Assembly (NCBI RefSeq): GCF_035953295.1
Contig: NZ_CP108370.1
Coordinates: 5,689,001 to 5,753,000, forward strand
Reading direction: 5' to 3'
DNA: 64,000 nt
From: Streptomyces sp. NBC_01335
GTDB taxonomy: Bacteria > Actinomycetota > Actinomycetes > Streptomycetales > Streptomycetaceae
Under the pieces are notes generated by a model. The model did no database searches, was not told the origin of the DNA, and saw nothing but the letters and a program-made list of their open reading frames with translations. Shown here piece after piece: positions 1 through 9,355 of the stretch. The translations under genes and the position numbers were made by a program. Every line of letters starts with the position of its first letter. Position 1 is the first letter of the stretch.

Positions 1-612
1 GAACGCACCGAGGTGCCCGTCTTCACCCTGGTGGTGCTGGTGCTGACCCTGGTGGGGTTCGTCGTCACCTCCTTCGCGGGTGCCGAACCCCTCTGGGCCG
101 CCCTGGCCGGCGCCCTGGTGCTCGGGGTACGCGCGCTGGGGCAGCGCCGGACCACACCGCTGCGGCTGCTGCACTCGGCGAACCTGCCGTTCTGCCTCTT
201 CGTGCTCGCCCTCGGCGTCGTGGTCAAGGCGGTCGTGGACCACGGGCTCGGTACCGGCATCGGCCAGGTGCTCCCGGACGGCTCCTCGCTCACCGCGCTG
301 CTCGCCGTCGCGGCCGTCGCCGCCGTGCTGGCCAACCTGATCAACAACCTCCCCGCGATCCTCGCGCTGCTGCCGGTCGTCGCGGCGGCCGGCCCCGGGC
401 CGCTGCTCGCCGCGCTGATCGGGGTCAACCTCGGCCCGAACCTGACGTACGTCGGCTCGCTGGCCACCCTGCTGTGGCGCCGCATCCTGCACGCCCACGA
501 CTCCCCGCCCGACCTCGGCCACTTCACCCGGCTCGGCCTGCTGACCGTCCCCGCCACCCTCGCCGTCTCGACGGTGGCGCTCTGGGGGGCGCTGGAGCTG
601 ATCGGGGTGTGA
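1..612 (+). CDS. SLC13/ArsB-type membrane permease, C-terminal part (5' end outside window)
   Basis: The reading frame is open from the first base, so this is the C-terminal ~200 residues of a longer protein. It shows about five hydrophobic membrane segments and a stretch reading LINNLPAILALLP followed by GVNLGPNLTYVGSLATLLW. This Asn/Pro-rich hairpin plus GxNLGP pattern is typical of the second repeat of the ArsB/NhaD/SLC13 ion-transporter superfamily. The protein is therefore probably an inner-membrane anion or arsenite-type permease. The substrate cannot be read from this fragment. A GTG at 13 could be taken as a start but would leave half a transporter, so I treat it as internal. Confidence 0.7.
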   Translation, partial: ERTEVPVFTLVVLVLTLVGFVVTSFAGAEPLWAALAGALVLGVRALGQRRTTPLRLLHSANLPFCLFVLALGVVVKAVVDHGLGTGIGQVLPDGSSLTALLAVAAVAAVLANLINNLPAILALLPVVAAAGPGPLLAALIGVNLGPNLTYVGSLATLLWRRILHAHDSPPDLGHFTRLGLLTVPATLAVSTVALWGALELIGV

Positions 613-639
613 GGGGACCGTGCGGGACGCTTAGCCTTC

Positions 640-1077
640 ATGCACATGAACGAGAACGTGTACGTGGGCAACGCCGGCGCGGACGCGGCACTGGACCGGG
701 GATGGATCCTCGGGCACTTCAAGGACGCCGCGGACCCCCGCCACAGCGAGGACGTCGAGATCAAGTGGGGCGTCCACCCGCGCGGCGACGAGCGGGCCCA
801 GTGGGTGCGGGGCGAGGAACGCACGGCCCTGCTGGTGCTCGTCAGCGGGCACTTCCGGGTGGAGCTGCCCGGCCGGGACGTGGTGCTGTCGCGCCAGGGC
901 GACTACGTCGTCTGGGGTCACGGCGTCGACCACTCCTGGTTCGCGGAGGAGGAGTCCGTCGTACTGACGGTCCGGTGGCCCTCGGTGCCCGGCTACGCGG
1001 TGCCCGTCGCGGCGGACGCACGTGCGAGGATCTCCGACCGGGGGACCGACGACGAAGGAGCCGCATGTTCACGGTGA
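640..1077 (+). CDS. small cupin-fold protein
   Basis: A 145-residue soluble protein of beta-strand-rich composition. The centre (VSGHFRVELPG, then GDYVVWGHGVDHSW) has the layout of a cupin barrel: a GxFxVxLPG turn, followed by a GD-V-W-x-HxxDHxW metal-site-like segment. Related streptomycete proteins are often labelled only as cupin or hypothetical, and no substrate can be assigned. A TAGCCT -10-like hexamer at 632-637 ends two bases before the first ATG, so translation may be leaderless and could begin at the second in-frame ATG (646). The last 13 bases overlap the following acetyltransferase, which suggests translational coupling. Confidence 0.6.
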   Translation: MHMNENVYVGNAGADAALDRGWILGHFKDAADPRHSEDVEIKWGVHPRGDERAQWVRGEERTALLVLVSGHFRVELPGRDVVLSRQGDYVVWGHGVDHSWFAEEESVVLTVRWPSVPGYAVPVAADARARISDRGTDDEGAACSR

Positions 1078-1619
1078 GCCTGGGTGAGGACGGGGCCGAG
1101 CTCTTCCCGCTGGAGGTCTGGCAGGCCGAGGAGTTCCTCGCCCACATGGACCGGGCCCGCCCGGCCCTCGACCCCTGGATCCCCTTCGCGGCCTTCGCCA
1201 CCGACCTGCCCTCCGCCCGCGCCCTGCTCCAGCGGTACGCGGACAAGCAGGCCGCCGACACCGGGCGGCTCTACGGCATCCGGCTGAACGGCACCCTCGT
1301 CGGCGGTGTGCTCTTCCGGATCTTCGACGCGGAGCAGGGCAACTGCGAGGTGGGCTGCTGGCTGGAACCGGACGCCACCGGACGCGGCCTGGTCACCCGG
1401 GCCGTACGCGCGCTCATCGACTGGGCCGTCGACGTCCGGTCGATGCACCGGATCGAGTGGCACGCCTCCGCCGGGAACACCCCGTCCATCGACGTGGCCC
1501 GACGGCTCGGCATGACCCGCGACGGGGTCCTCCGGGAGAGTTACCCGTATCACGGTGTGCGCCACGACACCGAGGTCTGGTCGGTCCTCGCCCCGGAATG
1601 GCGGGCCGGACGGGCCTGA
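1065..1619 (+). CDS. GNAT family N-acetyltransferase (RimJ/RimL type)
   Basis: A 184-residue cytosolic acetyltransferase resembling RimL/RimJ-type enzymes, which move acetyl from acetyl-CoA to protein N-termini or small amines. The middle reads CEVGCWLEPDATGRGLVTRAV. This is motif A of the GNAT fold, with the acetyl-CoA pyrophosphate loop as ATGRGL. It is followed by HRIEWHASAGNTPSIDVARRLGM, the usual B-motif N-x-x-S-x-x-x-x-x-x-x-G. The start at 1065 is chosen because GAAGGAG sits at 1054-1060. The gene overlaps the cupin gene by 13 bases and is probably co-transcribed with it. The substrate is unknown. Confidence 0.8.
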   Translation: MFTVSLGEDGAELFPLEVWQAEEFLAHMDRARPALDPWIPFAAFATDLPSARALLQRYADKQAADTGRLYGIRLNGTLVGGVLFRIFDAEQGNCEVGCWLEPDATGRGLVTRAVRALIDWAVDVRSMHRIEWHASAGNTPSIDVARRLGMTRDGVLRESYPYHGVRHDTEVWSVLAPEWRAGRA

Positions 1620-1678
1620 ACCGTCCGTGACGGCCGTCGGCGGGCCGTGACGTTAAGAGGGTTCTCATACAGGACCCC

Positions 1679-1684
1679 TAGCGT
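1679..1684 (+). promoter_or_regulatory. probable -10 element (TAGCGT) of a leaderless transcript
   Basis: TAGCGT is a common streptomycete -10 hexamer. It lies 7 bases before the ATG at 1692, so the expected transcription start coincides with the start codon, and no Shine-Dalgarno sequence is present. Confidence 0.45.
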
Positions 1685-1691
1685 GCGGCGC

Positions 1692-2318
1692 ATGAACACC
1701 TCCACCGCCAAGACCTCTACCGCCCCTGCCGCCGAAGACGATCGCGAGGAGCAGCCGCCCACGTCCGAAGCCGCCGCCGCGGTGGCTCAGGGCGGCTCCC
1801 CGGCCACCGGGGAGAAGAACGGACCGTCCGACGCACTCACCAAGACCGACGTGTCCGGGGAGTTCGACGAACACCTGGACGAGGAGTCCTTCGACGACCA
1901 CGACGAGGACGACGACGCGGCCTCCCGGGGCATCGGCGCCGGAGCCGGGGCCGTCGTCTCGACCGCCCTTGGCGTCGTCGGCCTGGTCGGCGGCTGGACC
2001 GGCAAGGTCGCCTCCGAGCGCGAGACCCTGATCGGCCAGATCAAGACCTCCAGCGGCGGCACCGCCGCCCAGCAGATCTCCGAGATCTACGGCGACTCCT
2101 GGCACACCACCGCCCTCGTCAACGGCATCTTCGCGATCCTCGCCCTGCTCGTCGGCGTCTTCGTGCTGGTACGGCCCGCCTTCGGTACGCCCTCCGCGCA
2201 GCCGCAGCCGTCCTGGATCCGCTCCGTCGCCCTCGGCGGCGTGGTGCTGGGCGCGATCGGGCTGGTCCTCTCGATCGCCATGTTCTTCGACCTGATCGTC
2301 GGACTGCCGAGCACCTGA
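1692..2318 (+). CDS. uncharacterised membrane protein with acidic N-terminal tail
   Basis: A 208-residue protein of no family I recognise. Residues ~1-80 are hydrophilic and disordered with a strongly acidic run (DEDDDAAS). A Gly/Ala-rich segment (GIGAGAGAVVSTALGVVGLVGG) follows, then two clear transmembrane helices near residues 140-165 and 178-203. It is likely an inner-membrane protein with a long cytoplasmic acidic tail. The start at 1692 is preferred over an upstream in-frame codon because a TAGCGT -10 lies 7 bases before it. It converges on the sugar dehydrogenase gene with only 46 bases between stop codons. Confidence 0.6.
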   Translation: MNTSTAKTSTAPAAEDDREEQPPTSEAAAAVAQGGSPATGEKNGPSDALTKTDVSGEFDEHLDEESFDDHDEDDDAASRGIGAGAGAVVSTALGVVGLVGGWTGKVASERETLIGQIKTSSGGTAAQQISEIYGDSWHTTALVNGIFAILALLVGVFVLVRPAFGTPSAQPQPSWIRSVALGGVVLGAIGLVLSIAMFFDLIVGLPST

Positions 2319-2335
2319 CCCGGCCCGTACGGGTG

Positions 2336-2365
2336 GCGACCGGTTCTCCCCGGAGGACCGGTCGC
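2336..2365. terminator. hairpin between convergent genes
   Basis: GCGACCGGT (2336-2344) pairs perfectly with ACCGGTCGC (2357-2365) across a 12-base loop. It lies between two convergent stop codons, so it can serve both strands. Confidence 0.6.
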
Positions 2366-3603
2366 TACTCGACCTCCACCAGCAGGATCCGGTCGTCGCC
2401 CGGCTTCGGGTCGCCGCGCCCGTCGGTGTTGCCGGTCACCACCCACAGCTTGTCGCCGCCCGCCGCGACCACCGTCCGCAGCCTGCCGTACGTCCCCTCC
2501 AGGAACGCCCGCGGCTTCGCCAGGGGCTCCTTCGCCGAGCCGTTCAGCGGAATCCGCCAGAGCCGCTCGCCGCGCAGCCCCGCCATCCAGACCGAGCCCT
2601 TCGCGTACGCGATGCCGCTGGGCGACGCCTCGGCCGTCTTCCACTGCGCGACCGGATCGATGAAGTCACCGCCCGCGCCCTTCGGTGCGATCCCCTCCAC
2701 ATCGGGCCAGCCGTAGTCGCCGCCCGGCTCGATGAGGTTCAGCTCGTCCCAGGTGTCCTGGCCGAACTCCGAGGCCCAGAGACGCTTCTCGCCGTCCCAG
2801 GCGAGCCCCTGCACATTGCGGTGACCGGGGGAGTAGACCACCGAGTCCGCCGCCGGATTGCCGTGCACCGGCTCCCCGTCCGGGGTCATCCGCAGGATCT
2901 TGCCCGCCAACGAGTCCTCGTCCTGGGCCAGTCCGTCGTCGCCGGTCTCGCCGGTGCCCGCGTACAGCATCCGGTCCGGGCCGAACGCGATCCGGCCGCC
3001 GTTGTGGACGGCGCCCTTCGGGATGCCGCGCAGGATGGTGTCGGGCGCCCCCAACTGCTCGCCGGCGGGCCGCCGTTCGTCGTACACCATGCGGGCGATG
3101 CGGTTGTCGGACTCGGTGGTGAAGTACGCGTACACCTGGTGGTCGGCGCCGTACGTCGCGGAGACGGCGAGGCCCAGCAGCCCGCCCTCACCGGCCGGCG
3201 ACACCCCGGGGACGGAGCCCAGCAGGGTCTTGCGGCCGGACTTCGCGTCGACGCGGGTCACCGTGCCCTCGTCCCGGGAGGAGACCAGCAGGTCGCCGCC
3301 GGGCAGCACCGCGAGCCCCCAGGGGGAGTCCAGGCCGGTGGTGAGGGTGGAGACGACCTTCGCCGAGCCCTCGGCGGGCGGCAGCGAGACCGTGGGGGAG
3401 GGGGCGGCCGACGGCGAGGCGGCCGTGGTGCCGGTCGCGCCGGAGGTCCCGGATCCTCCCGGGTCACCCGAGGTCGACGAGCAGCCCGCGGTCAACGCCA
3501 GGGCCGCCGCCGCGAGGAGGGCCGCCGCCGCCGGGCCGCGTGCCCCCGGGACACGTACTGAGCGGAACACCGCACTGCCTGATCCGAACACCGCACCGCG
3601 CAC
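2365..3603 (-). CDS. PQQ-dependent sugar dehydrogenase family lipoprotein
   Basis: A 412-residue secreted lipoprotein of the glucose/sorbosone dehydrogenase (GSDH) beta-propeller family. The signal peptide ends in the lipobox LTAG-C. A Ser/Thr/Pro-rich linker follows, and the propeller starts near DSPWGLAVLPGGDLLVSSRD. The family motifs VHNGGRIAFGPDRMLYAGTG and GHRNVQGLAWD (the GxRNxQG loop near the PQQ/Ca site) are present, as is GGDYGWPDVEG. Members oxidise aldoses with PQQ, but many streptomycete paralogues have no known substrate. The GTG at 3603 is chosen because GGAGAAGGA lies 8 bases upstream. A start at 3681 would give an unusually long signal peptide. Confidence 0.82.
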   Translation of the reverse strand: MRGAVFGSGSAVFRSVRVPGARGPAAAALLAAAALALTAGCSSTSGDPGGSGTSGATGTTAASPSAAPSPTVSLPPAEGSAKVVSTLTTGLDSPWGLAVLPGGDLLVSSRDEGTVTRVDAKSGRKTLLGSVPGVSPAGEGGLLGLAVSATYGADHQVYAYFTTESDNRIARMVYDERRPAGEQLGAPDTILRGIPKGAVHNGGRIAFGPDRMLYAGTGETGDDGLAQDEDSLAGKILRMTPDGEPVHGNPAADSVVYSPGHRNVQGLAWDGEKRLWASEFGQDTWDELNLIEPGGDYGWPDVEGIAPKGAGGDFIDPVAQWKTAEASPSGIAYAKGSVWMAGLRGERLWRIPLNGSAKEPLAKPRAFLEGTYGRLRTVVAAGGDKLWVVTGNTDGRGDPKPGDDRILLVEVE

Positions 3604-3727
3604 AGAACCGATCCTTCTCCGGGCCCGCCGGGCCCCCTCGTCCGCTCCCGGGCCGCCCGTCCACGGACCACCCCCGCCCATGGTGCCCGTACCGGCGCCG
3701 GGTACTCGGGCATCGCGCCGAACCGGC

Positions 3728-3754
3728 GTGCTCCCGCCGCGCCGGCGGGAGCAC
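3728..3754 (-). terminator. hairpin downstream of the aldo/keto reductase
   Basis: A perfect 12-bp stem GTGCTCCCGCCG / CGGCGGGAGCAC with a 3-base loop. It lies just past the reductase stop codon on its strand. Confidence 0.6.
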
Positions 3755-3801
3755 GGACGGTCCCGCCGGCGGGCACCGTCGGTGCCACGAGCCGGGCGCC
3801 G

Positions 3802-4827
3802 TCAGTCCCACGAGCCCAGGGCCGGTGGGAGCGCGGCGATCTCGGCCAGGTCGCGGTCGGTGAGCGCCAGCGCGGCGGCTCCGGCGTTCTCCACCGCCCA
3901 CTCCTCCCGCTTGGCGCCCGGCACCGGCACCACGTGCGGGCCCTGCCGCAGCACCCACGCCAGCGCCACCTGCGCCGGCGTCGCCCCGTGCCGCTGCGCG
4001 ACCCGGCGCAGCCCGGCCACCACCGGCTGGTTGGCGGCCATCATCTCGGCGGTGAACCGGGGGTGCCGGGCCCGGGGATCGTCCGGCTCGAAGCCCTGCC
4101 CCGGCTTCAGGGTGCCCGTGAGGTAGCCGCTGCCCAGCGGCATCGCCGCCAGCAGCCCCACCCCGCGCGCGGTGCACCAGGGCAGCAGGGAGACCAGCGC
4201 CTCCGGCGACCACACCGACAGCTCCGCCTCGACCGCACTGACCGGGAAGACCTGCTGCACCCGCTCCAGCTGCCTGATCGTCGCGTCGTGCAGCCCCGCC
4301 CGGGACCGGCGCGGCACCCGCGCCCCCACGGCGCACAGCCCGAGCGCCCGTACCTTCCCGGCGGTCACCAGCTCCGCCATCGCACCCCAGGTCTCCTCCA
4401 CCGGCACCTCCGGGTCGGCGCGGTGCAGCTGGTACAGGTCGATCACATCGGTCTGCAACCGTCTCAGCGAGGCGTCGCAGGCCCTGCGCACGTACCCGGC
4501 ACGGCCGTTGGCGACGATGTGCTGATCCCCCACCAGCAGCCCGCACTTGGTGGAGATGAAGGCGTCCTCGCGGCGGCCCTTCAACGCCCGGCCGACAAGA
4601 AGCTCATTGGTGAACGGGCCGTACATGTCCGCCGTGTCGAGCAGCCGGACCCCCGCGTCGAGAGCCGCGTGCACCGTACGCACCGAGCGTTCGCCGAGCC
4701 GTTGTGACGCGCTGTAGCCCCAACTCATCGGCATACAGCCCAGCCCCACCGCGCCCACGGCGAGCGCCGCCCCACCGATCGTCCTGCGCTCCAACTCCCC
4801 GAATCCTCCCTCGGCCGCGTCCGACAC
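3802..4827 (-). CDS. aldo/keto reductase
   Basis: A 341-residue NADPH-dependent oxidoreductase with a TIM-barrel aldo/keto reductase fold. The catalytic tetrad can be read in order: Asp in LLDTADMYG, Tyr in MYGPFTNE, Lys in ISTKCGLL and His in YQLHRADP. The C-terminal cofactor loop reads VVPVPGAKREEWAVENAGA. Architecture and sequence resemble the YakC/pyridoxal-reductase-like group of soluble streptomycete reductases. The physiological substrate is unknown. GTG at 4827 is preferred because a GGGGCGAGG stretch precedes it. A GTG at 4890 would add 21 poorly conserved-looking residues. Confidence 0.85.
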   Translation of the reverse strand: MSDAAEGGFGELERRTIGGAALAVGAVGLGCMPMSWGYSASQRLGERSVRTVHAALDAGVRLLDTADMYGPFTNELLVGRALKGRREDAFISTKCGLLVGDQHIVANGRAGYVRRACDASLRRLQTDVIDLYQLHRADPEVPVEETWGAMAELVTAGKVRALGLCAVGARVPRRSRAGLHDATIRQLERVQQVFPVSAVEAELSVWSPEALVSLLPWCTARGVGLLAAMPLGSGYLTGTLKPGQGFEPDDPRARHPRFTAEMMAANQPVVAGLRRVAQRHGATPAQVALAWVLRQGPHVVPVPGAKREEWAVENAGAAALALTDRDLAEIAALPPALGSWD

Positions 4828-5000
4828 GGCCTCGCCCCACCGCCCAGGGCCCGCCCCGTGCTCGTCCCACGATAGGGAGTGGACCAGCACGTTGCGTCAC
4901 GCGGCTGGCCCTGTCCGCCCATTCCCGTCGGGCGGGAAGACGCCCCGACGCCTCACCGGCGCGCCCCGACGGCCCCGCTCCACCTTCGGAACCAGCACGT

Positions 5001-5101
5001 CCACCGGTCCCGCACGGCCTCCGCGGCATGACCTCCACCGGTCCCGCACAGCCTCGGCGGCATGACCTCCACCGCCTCGCATAGCCTCGGGAGCATGACT
5101 T
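5001..5101 (+). repeat. three tandem ~34-bp repeats spanning a translation start
   Basis: Units at 5001-5034, 5035-5068 and 5069-5101 share CCACCG...CGCA(C/T)(A/G)GCCTC...GCATGAC(C/T)T. Each unit contains an ATG, at 5028, 5062 and 5095. The third unit supplies the start used by the following dehydrogenase. The third unit is one base shorter, so 5062 is in frame with 5095 while 5028 is not. Confidence 0.8.
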
Positions 5102-6045
5102 CCACGACCCGCACCGACGTGTGGCTGCCGCTTCCGGCCGACGAGATCCCGGGGCTCCCCGAGGGCCTCACCTACCACTTCTGGGACGGCGGAGCCGAGT
5201 TCCCGGCCGACCCGGCGCAGTGCGCCTTCTACGTGGTGCCGTACATGAAGGGCCCCCAGGCGTCCGTCCGCCCGATCCCCGAGATGCGCGCCGTACAGGT
5301 CGTCCAGACCCTCTCGGCCGGTACCGACCACGTGGAACCCGCCCTCGCCGGGCTTCCCGCCGGCGTGCGCCTCTGCAACGCCAAGGGCGTGCACGACGCG
5401 TCCACCGCCGAACTCGCCCTCGCGCTGGTCCTCGCCTCGCTGCGCGGCATACCCGGCTTCGTACGGGGCCAGGACGCCGAGGAGTGGCGGTCCGGGTTCT
5501 ACCCGGCGCTCGCCGACAAGTCGGTGCTCATCGTGGGGTACGGCTCCATCGGTTCGGCCATCGAGGACCGGCTCGCGCCCTTCGAGTGCGCGCGGATCGC
5601 GCGCGTCGCGCGCACCCCCCGGACCACCGCGCGCGGGCCCGTACACGCACTCGACCAACTCCCCGCGCTGCTGCCGCAGGCGGACGTGGTGATCCTCTCC
5701 ACCCCGCTGAACCCGTCCACGCGCGGGCTGGTCGACGCCGCCTTCCTGGCGGCGATGCCGGACGGCGCACTCCTGGTGAACGTCGCCCGGGGTCCCGTGG
5801 TGGACACCAAGGCGCTGCTGGTCGAACTGGAGTCGGGACGGCTGCGGGCCGCACTCGACGTCACCGACCCGGAGCCGCTGCCCGCGGGCCACCCCCTCTG
5901 GCATGCTCCGCACGTTCTGATCAGCCCGCACGTGGGCGGCAGCACCTCCGCGTTCCTGCCGCGCGCCAAGCGGCTGATCGCCGGTCAACTGACCCGGTTC
6001 GCCGCGGGAGAGCCCGTGCACAACGTCGTGCGCACCACCGGCTGA
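5095..6045 (+). CDS. D-isomer 2-hydroxyacid dehydrogenase (NAD-binding)
   Basis: A 316-residue cytosolic dehydrogenase of the D-2-hydroxyacid family, reducing 2-oxoacids with NAD(P)H. The Rossmann fingerprint is VLIVGYGSIGSAI. Catalytic segments are present: Arg in VNVARGPVVD, Glu in DVTDPEPLP and His in LISPHVGG. The N-terminal substrate domain includes LSAGTDHVEPALAG. The family covers glyoxylate/hydroxypyruvate and related reductases, and the substrate cannot be fixed here. The start at 5095 lies in the third unit of a tandem repeat. The in-frame ATG at 5062 belongs to the second unit and lacks a better ribosome site. Confidence 0.82.
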   Translation: MTSTTRTDVWLPLPADEIPGLPEGLTYHFWDGGAEFPADPAQCAFYVVPYMKGPQASVRPIPEMRAVQVVQTLSAGTDHVEPALAGLPAGVRLCNAKGVHDASTAELALALVLASLRGIPGFVRGQDAEEWRSGFYPALADKSVLIVGYGSIGSAIEDRLAPFECARIARVARTPRTTARGPVHALDQLPALLPQADVVILSTPLNPSTRGLVDAAFLAAMPDGALLVNVARGPVVDTKALLVELESGRLRAALDVTDPEPLPAGHPLWHAPHVLISPHVGGSTSAFLPRAKRLIAGQLTRFAAGEPVHNVVRTTG

Positions 6046-6212
6046 CAGCGGTCCGGAGCGGCGATACCACGCCCCGTACGCACAACACCCCAGGTCGTCA
6101 CGGAGAGTAGAGGAAGTATGGCCCTGCGTGACGAGTCTGGTGTATCGTCCAGAGGCGGGGGCTGCGCCGTGGCAGGACGGCGGCGGGGCGGGCAGCTGGA
6201 CGCGAGGGGGCA

Positions 6213-9200
6213 GTGGGCGATGTGCGGCCAAAAACGGGACGGACGGACGCGGAACCGGCGACAGCGGTCCTCGACGCGAGCGCTGCGCCGCAGCCGCCCG
6301 CCGTCGCGACCGGTGCTCCGCCGCGCGACCGCGGGCCGGGGTGCGACGGCGGTTCGCACGACGGCGCGGCGGACCGCCACGGACCGGCGGTCGGTCCGGT
6401 GAGTGCCCTGGAGGCCCCGCTCTCCCGGGGGTCGGCCGTGGCCGCCCGCGCGAGGGTGCTGCCCCAGGTCCTGCTCGCCGTCGTCTGCGCGGGGTACGCG
6501 GTCGGTGCCGCCGTCGGCTGGGGCTCGACCCGACTGGCCCTCTTCATGGGCGACTTCGGCCTGAGCCTGGCGGCCCTCATCGCCTCCGTCTCCTGCTTCC
6601 TCTACGCGGGCGCGGCCGGCCGTCCCTCCCGCGCCGCCTGGCTGCTCTTCTCGTTCTCCTCCGCGATGGCCGCCTGCGGCAACGCCATCTGGGGCTGGTA
6701 CGAAGTCGTCCTCGACGGACACGTACCGCCGCTCTCCGCCGCCGACTTCTTCTTCCTCTGCTTCGCCCCGCCCGCGATCGTCGGACTCCTGGTGCTCGCC
6801 AAACGCCCCGTCTCCCGGGCCGGCTGGGTCTGCCTGGTGCTGGACGCCTGGCTCATCGGCGGATCGCTGCTCACCCTCTCCTGGAGCCTCGCCCTCGCGC
6901 ACACCACCGACGTCGTCGGTGAGGGGGAGAGCGTCGCCCGCGCGGCGCTGTCGCTCGCCTACCCGCTGCTCGACATCGTGCTCGTCTCCATGGTCCTGGC
7001 CCTGCACTTCCGGCGGAACAACGCCAACCGCTCGGCGGTCAACACCGCCATCGCCGGACTCGCCCTGACCGTAGTCAGCGACGCCCTGTTCACCTCCCCG
7101 CTGCTCCGCTCGACCTACCACTCGGGCCAACTCCTGGACGCGGGCTGGTTCGCCGGCTCGCTGCTCCTCGCCTACGCGCCCTGGGGCGTACGCCACACCG
7201 ACGCACCGGCCGGGCACCCCGCGTACGCCGAACGCCCCGGCCGGACCGGGCGCACCACCAGCCGCCCGATCGCCGGATCGCTGGCCGCGCTCACGCCCTA
7301 CCTCGCCGCCGCCGTCTGCACCCTCGGCATCCTGTACAACGTCGTCGAGGGCCGCCGGGTCGACGGGGTGGTGGTCTTCACCGGCTGCGCCGTCGTGCTC
7401 GCCCTCGTGCTGCGCCAGGCGATCATGCTCCTGGACAACCTCACCCTCACCCAGGAACTCGCCCAGCAGGAGAACCACTTCCGCTCCCTGGTCCAGGGCT
7501 CCAGCGACGTCATCATGATCGCCGCACCCAACGGCACGCTCCGCTACGTCAGTCCGGCGGCGGCAGGGGTGTACGGCCGCCAGGCCGAGGATCTGATGGG
7601 CGCGACGCTCTCCTCGATCATCCACCCCGACGACCGCGGCCGGGTCGTCCACCAGGTGCGGCGCTTCCTCGCCGCCCCACCCGCCGAGGAGCCCACCACC
7701 CGCATCGAGTGCCGCTTCCGGTCGGGCTCCGGGGACTGGCTCAACGTCGAGTCCACCGTCAACCGCCACCACGGCGGCCTCCTGCTCAACAGCCGCGACG
7801 TCACCGAGCGCGTCCGGCTGCAGGCACAGTTGCAGCACAACGCCGAGCACGACCCGCTCACCGACCTGCCCAACCGGGCGCTCTTCACCTCCCGGGTGCG
7901 CCAGGCGCTCGGCGGACGGCGGGCCGGCGACCTCGGCACCGCCGTGCTCTTCATCGACCTCGACGGCTTCAAGGCCGTCAACGACACCATCGGGCACCAG
8001 GCAGGCGACGAACTCCTCGTCCAGGCCGCCCAGCGGCTCGCCGACTCCGTCCGCGCCGCCGACACCGCGGCCAGGCTCGGCGGCGACGAGTTCGCCGCGC
8101 TGATCGTCGGCGACGGCACCCGCGACCAGGCCGCCCGGGAGTACCAGGTCCACGAGATCGCGGACCGGCTGCGCCTCACCCTCTCCCAGCCGTACCTCAT
8201 CGGCACCGGCGAGGTGCGGGTGGCGGCCTCCATCGGTGTCGCCTTCGCCGAGCCCGGGATCACCCCCACCGACCTCATGCGGAACGCCGACCTCGCGATG
8301 TACCGCGCCAAGGCCGCCGGCAAGGACCGGGTCGAGCTGTACGCACCCCAGATGCAGGCCGACGTCGTGCGCCGCTCCGAGCTCGCGGCCCGGCTGCGCA
8401 CCGCGCTCCGCGACGGCGAGTTCGCCCTGCTCCACCAGCCCGTGGTGCACCTCGCCACCGGCACCGTCGCCGCGGTCGCCGCACAGGCCCGCTGGCGGTC
8501 CGCCCAGGGCATCCTCTTCACCCCCGCCGAGTTCCTGCGCGTCGCCGACGACGGAGACCGCACCGCCGAGCTCGGCCGCTGGCTGCTCGAAGAAGCCGTC
8601 CAGCAGGCCGCCGAGCGCACCCGGGCCGGGTACCCGGTCTCCGTCTCCGTCCGGCTCTCCGCCGGACGCCTGCTGGACAACGCCCTGCCCTTCGGCTCCG
8701 TCGAGGCGCTGCTGACCCGCCACGGCCTGCCCTCCGGCGCCCTGATGATCGAAGTCGGCGACAGCGACCCGCGGATCTCCTTCGACGAACTCGAACGCCG
8801 CCTCGTGGCCCTGCGGCGCCTCGGCGTCCGTATCGGGCTCGACGGCTTCGGCAGCGGATACGCCGCCATCAACGCACTGCGCCGCCTCCCCGTCGACGTA
8901 CTCAAACTCGACCGGGGCCTCGTCGAAGGCGTGGTGGAGTCGGCCCGGCTGCACAAGATCACCAGCGGGCTGCTGCGGATCGCCTGCGACCTCGGGATGC
9001 AGTCGGTGGCGGACGGCGTCGACGTCCCGGAGCAGGTGCTCGCGCTGCGGGCCATGGGGTGCACCCACGGCCAGGGGATGGCCTTCTCGGGGCCGCTGGA
9101 CGAGTACCGGCTGCGCCACGCGCTGCGCCGCGGACACTTCCCCGTACCCGGAGTACCGGCAGCTCAGCCCGTACTCGCCGGGGGTTCGCCGCCCCGGCTG

Positions 9201-9239
9201 GGCGGCTCACATGATGAGACGTCCGTCCCACCCGCTTGA
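6213..9239 (+). CDS. cdgC: membrane GGDEF-EAL protein, probable diguanylate cyclase CdgC
   Basis: A 1008-residue cyclic-di-GMP signalling protein. Residues 1-75 are disordered, ~80-330 carry about eight to ten membrane helices, ~415-540 form a PAS domain ([16 protein letters not shown]), then GGDEF and EAL domains follow. The cyclase site GGDEF (623-627) and the inhibitory I-site RAAD (614-617) are intact. The EAL signature is AAQ at 756-758, the downstream DDFG is DGFG and AEGVE is ADGVD, so phosphodiesterase activity is unlikely. The position directly before ilvB matches cdgC in streptomycetes, where such enzymes control development. The GTG start follows GAGGGGG closely, and a later GTG near 6400 is possible. 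Confidence 0.85.
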   Translation: MGDVRPKTGRTDAEPATAVLDASAAPQPPAVATGAPPRDRGPGCDGGSHDGAADRHGPAVGPVSALEAPLSRGSAVAARARVLPQVLLAVVCAGYAVGAAVGWGSTRLALFMGDFGLSLAALIASVSCFLYAGAAGRPSRAAWLLFSFSSAMAACGNAIWGWYEVVLDGHVPPLSAADFFFLCFAPPAIVGLLVLAKRPVSRAGWVCLVLDAWLIGGSLLTLSWSLALAHTTDVVGEGESVARAALSLAYPLLDIVLVSMVLALHFRRNNANRSAVNTAIAGLALTVVSDALFTSPLLRSTYHSGQLLDAGWFAGSLLLAYAPWGVRHTDAPAGHPAYAERPGRTGRTTSRPIAGSLAALTPYLAAAVCTLGILYNVVEGRRVDGVVVFTGCAVVLALVLRQAIMLLDNLTLTQELAQQENHFRSLVQGSSDVIMIAAPNGTLRYVSPAAAGVYGRQAEDLMGATLSSIIHPDDRGRVVHQVRRFLAAPPAEEPTTRIECRFRSGSGDWLNVESTVNRHHGGLLLNSRDVTERVRLQAQLQHNAEHDPLTDLPNRALFTSRVRQALGGRRAGDLGTAVLFIDLDGFKAVNDTIGHQAGDELLVQAAQRLADSVRAADTAARLGGDEFAALIVGDGTRDQAAREYQVHEIADRLRLTLSQPYLIGTGEVRVAASIGVAFAEPGITPTDLMRNADLAMYRAKAAGKDRVELYAPQMQADVVRRSELAARLRTALRDGEFALLHQPVVHLATGTVAAVAAQARWRSAQGILFTPAEFLRVADDGDRTAELGRWLLEEAVQQAAERTRAGYPVSVSVRLSAGRLLDNALPFGSVEALLTRHGLPSGALMIEVGDSDPRISFDELERRLVALRRLGVRIGLDGFGSGYAAINALRRLPVDVLKLDRGLVEGVVESARLHKITSGLLRIACDLGMQSVADGVDVPEQVLALRAMGCTHGQGMAFSGPLDEYRLRHALRRGHFPVPGVPAAQPVLAGGSPPRLGGSHDETSVPPA

Positions 9240-9272
9240 CACGGTCGCCGTGCCGGAGAGAGGGTCAATGCC

Positions 9273-9314
9273 ATGCGCACCCGAATTCTCGTACTTGGAA
9301 AGCGCGTCGGCTGA
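9273..9314 (+). CDS. ilvB leader peptide ([13 protein letters not shown])
   Basis: A 13-residue open reading frame with the four consecutive codons Ile-Leu-Val-Leu. ATT and CTT are codons that high-GC streptomycetes use rarely. A strong ribosome-binding site ends 8 bases upstream. Ribosome stalling on these codons when branched-chain aminoacyl-tRNAs are scarce would favour an alternative fold over the terminator at 9356-9389. Confidence 0.85.
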   Translation: MRTRILVLGKRVG

Positions 9315-9355
9315 AGCGGGGTCCTACGACACTCCGCTTACCGCACCGGCGCGCT

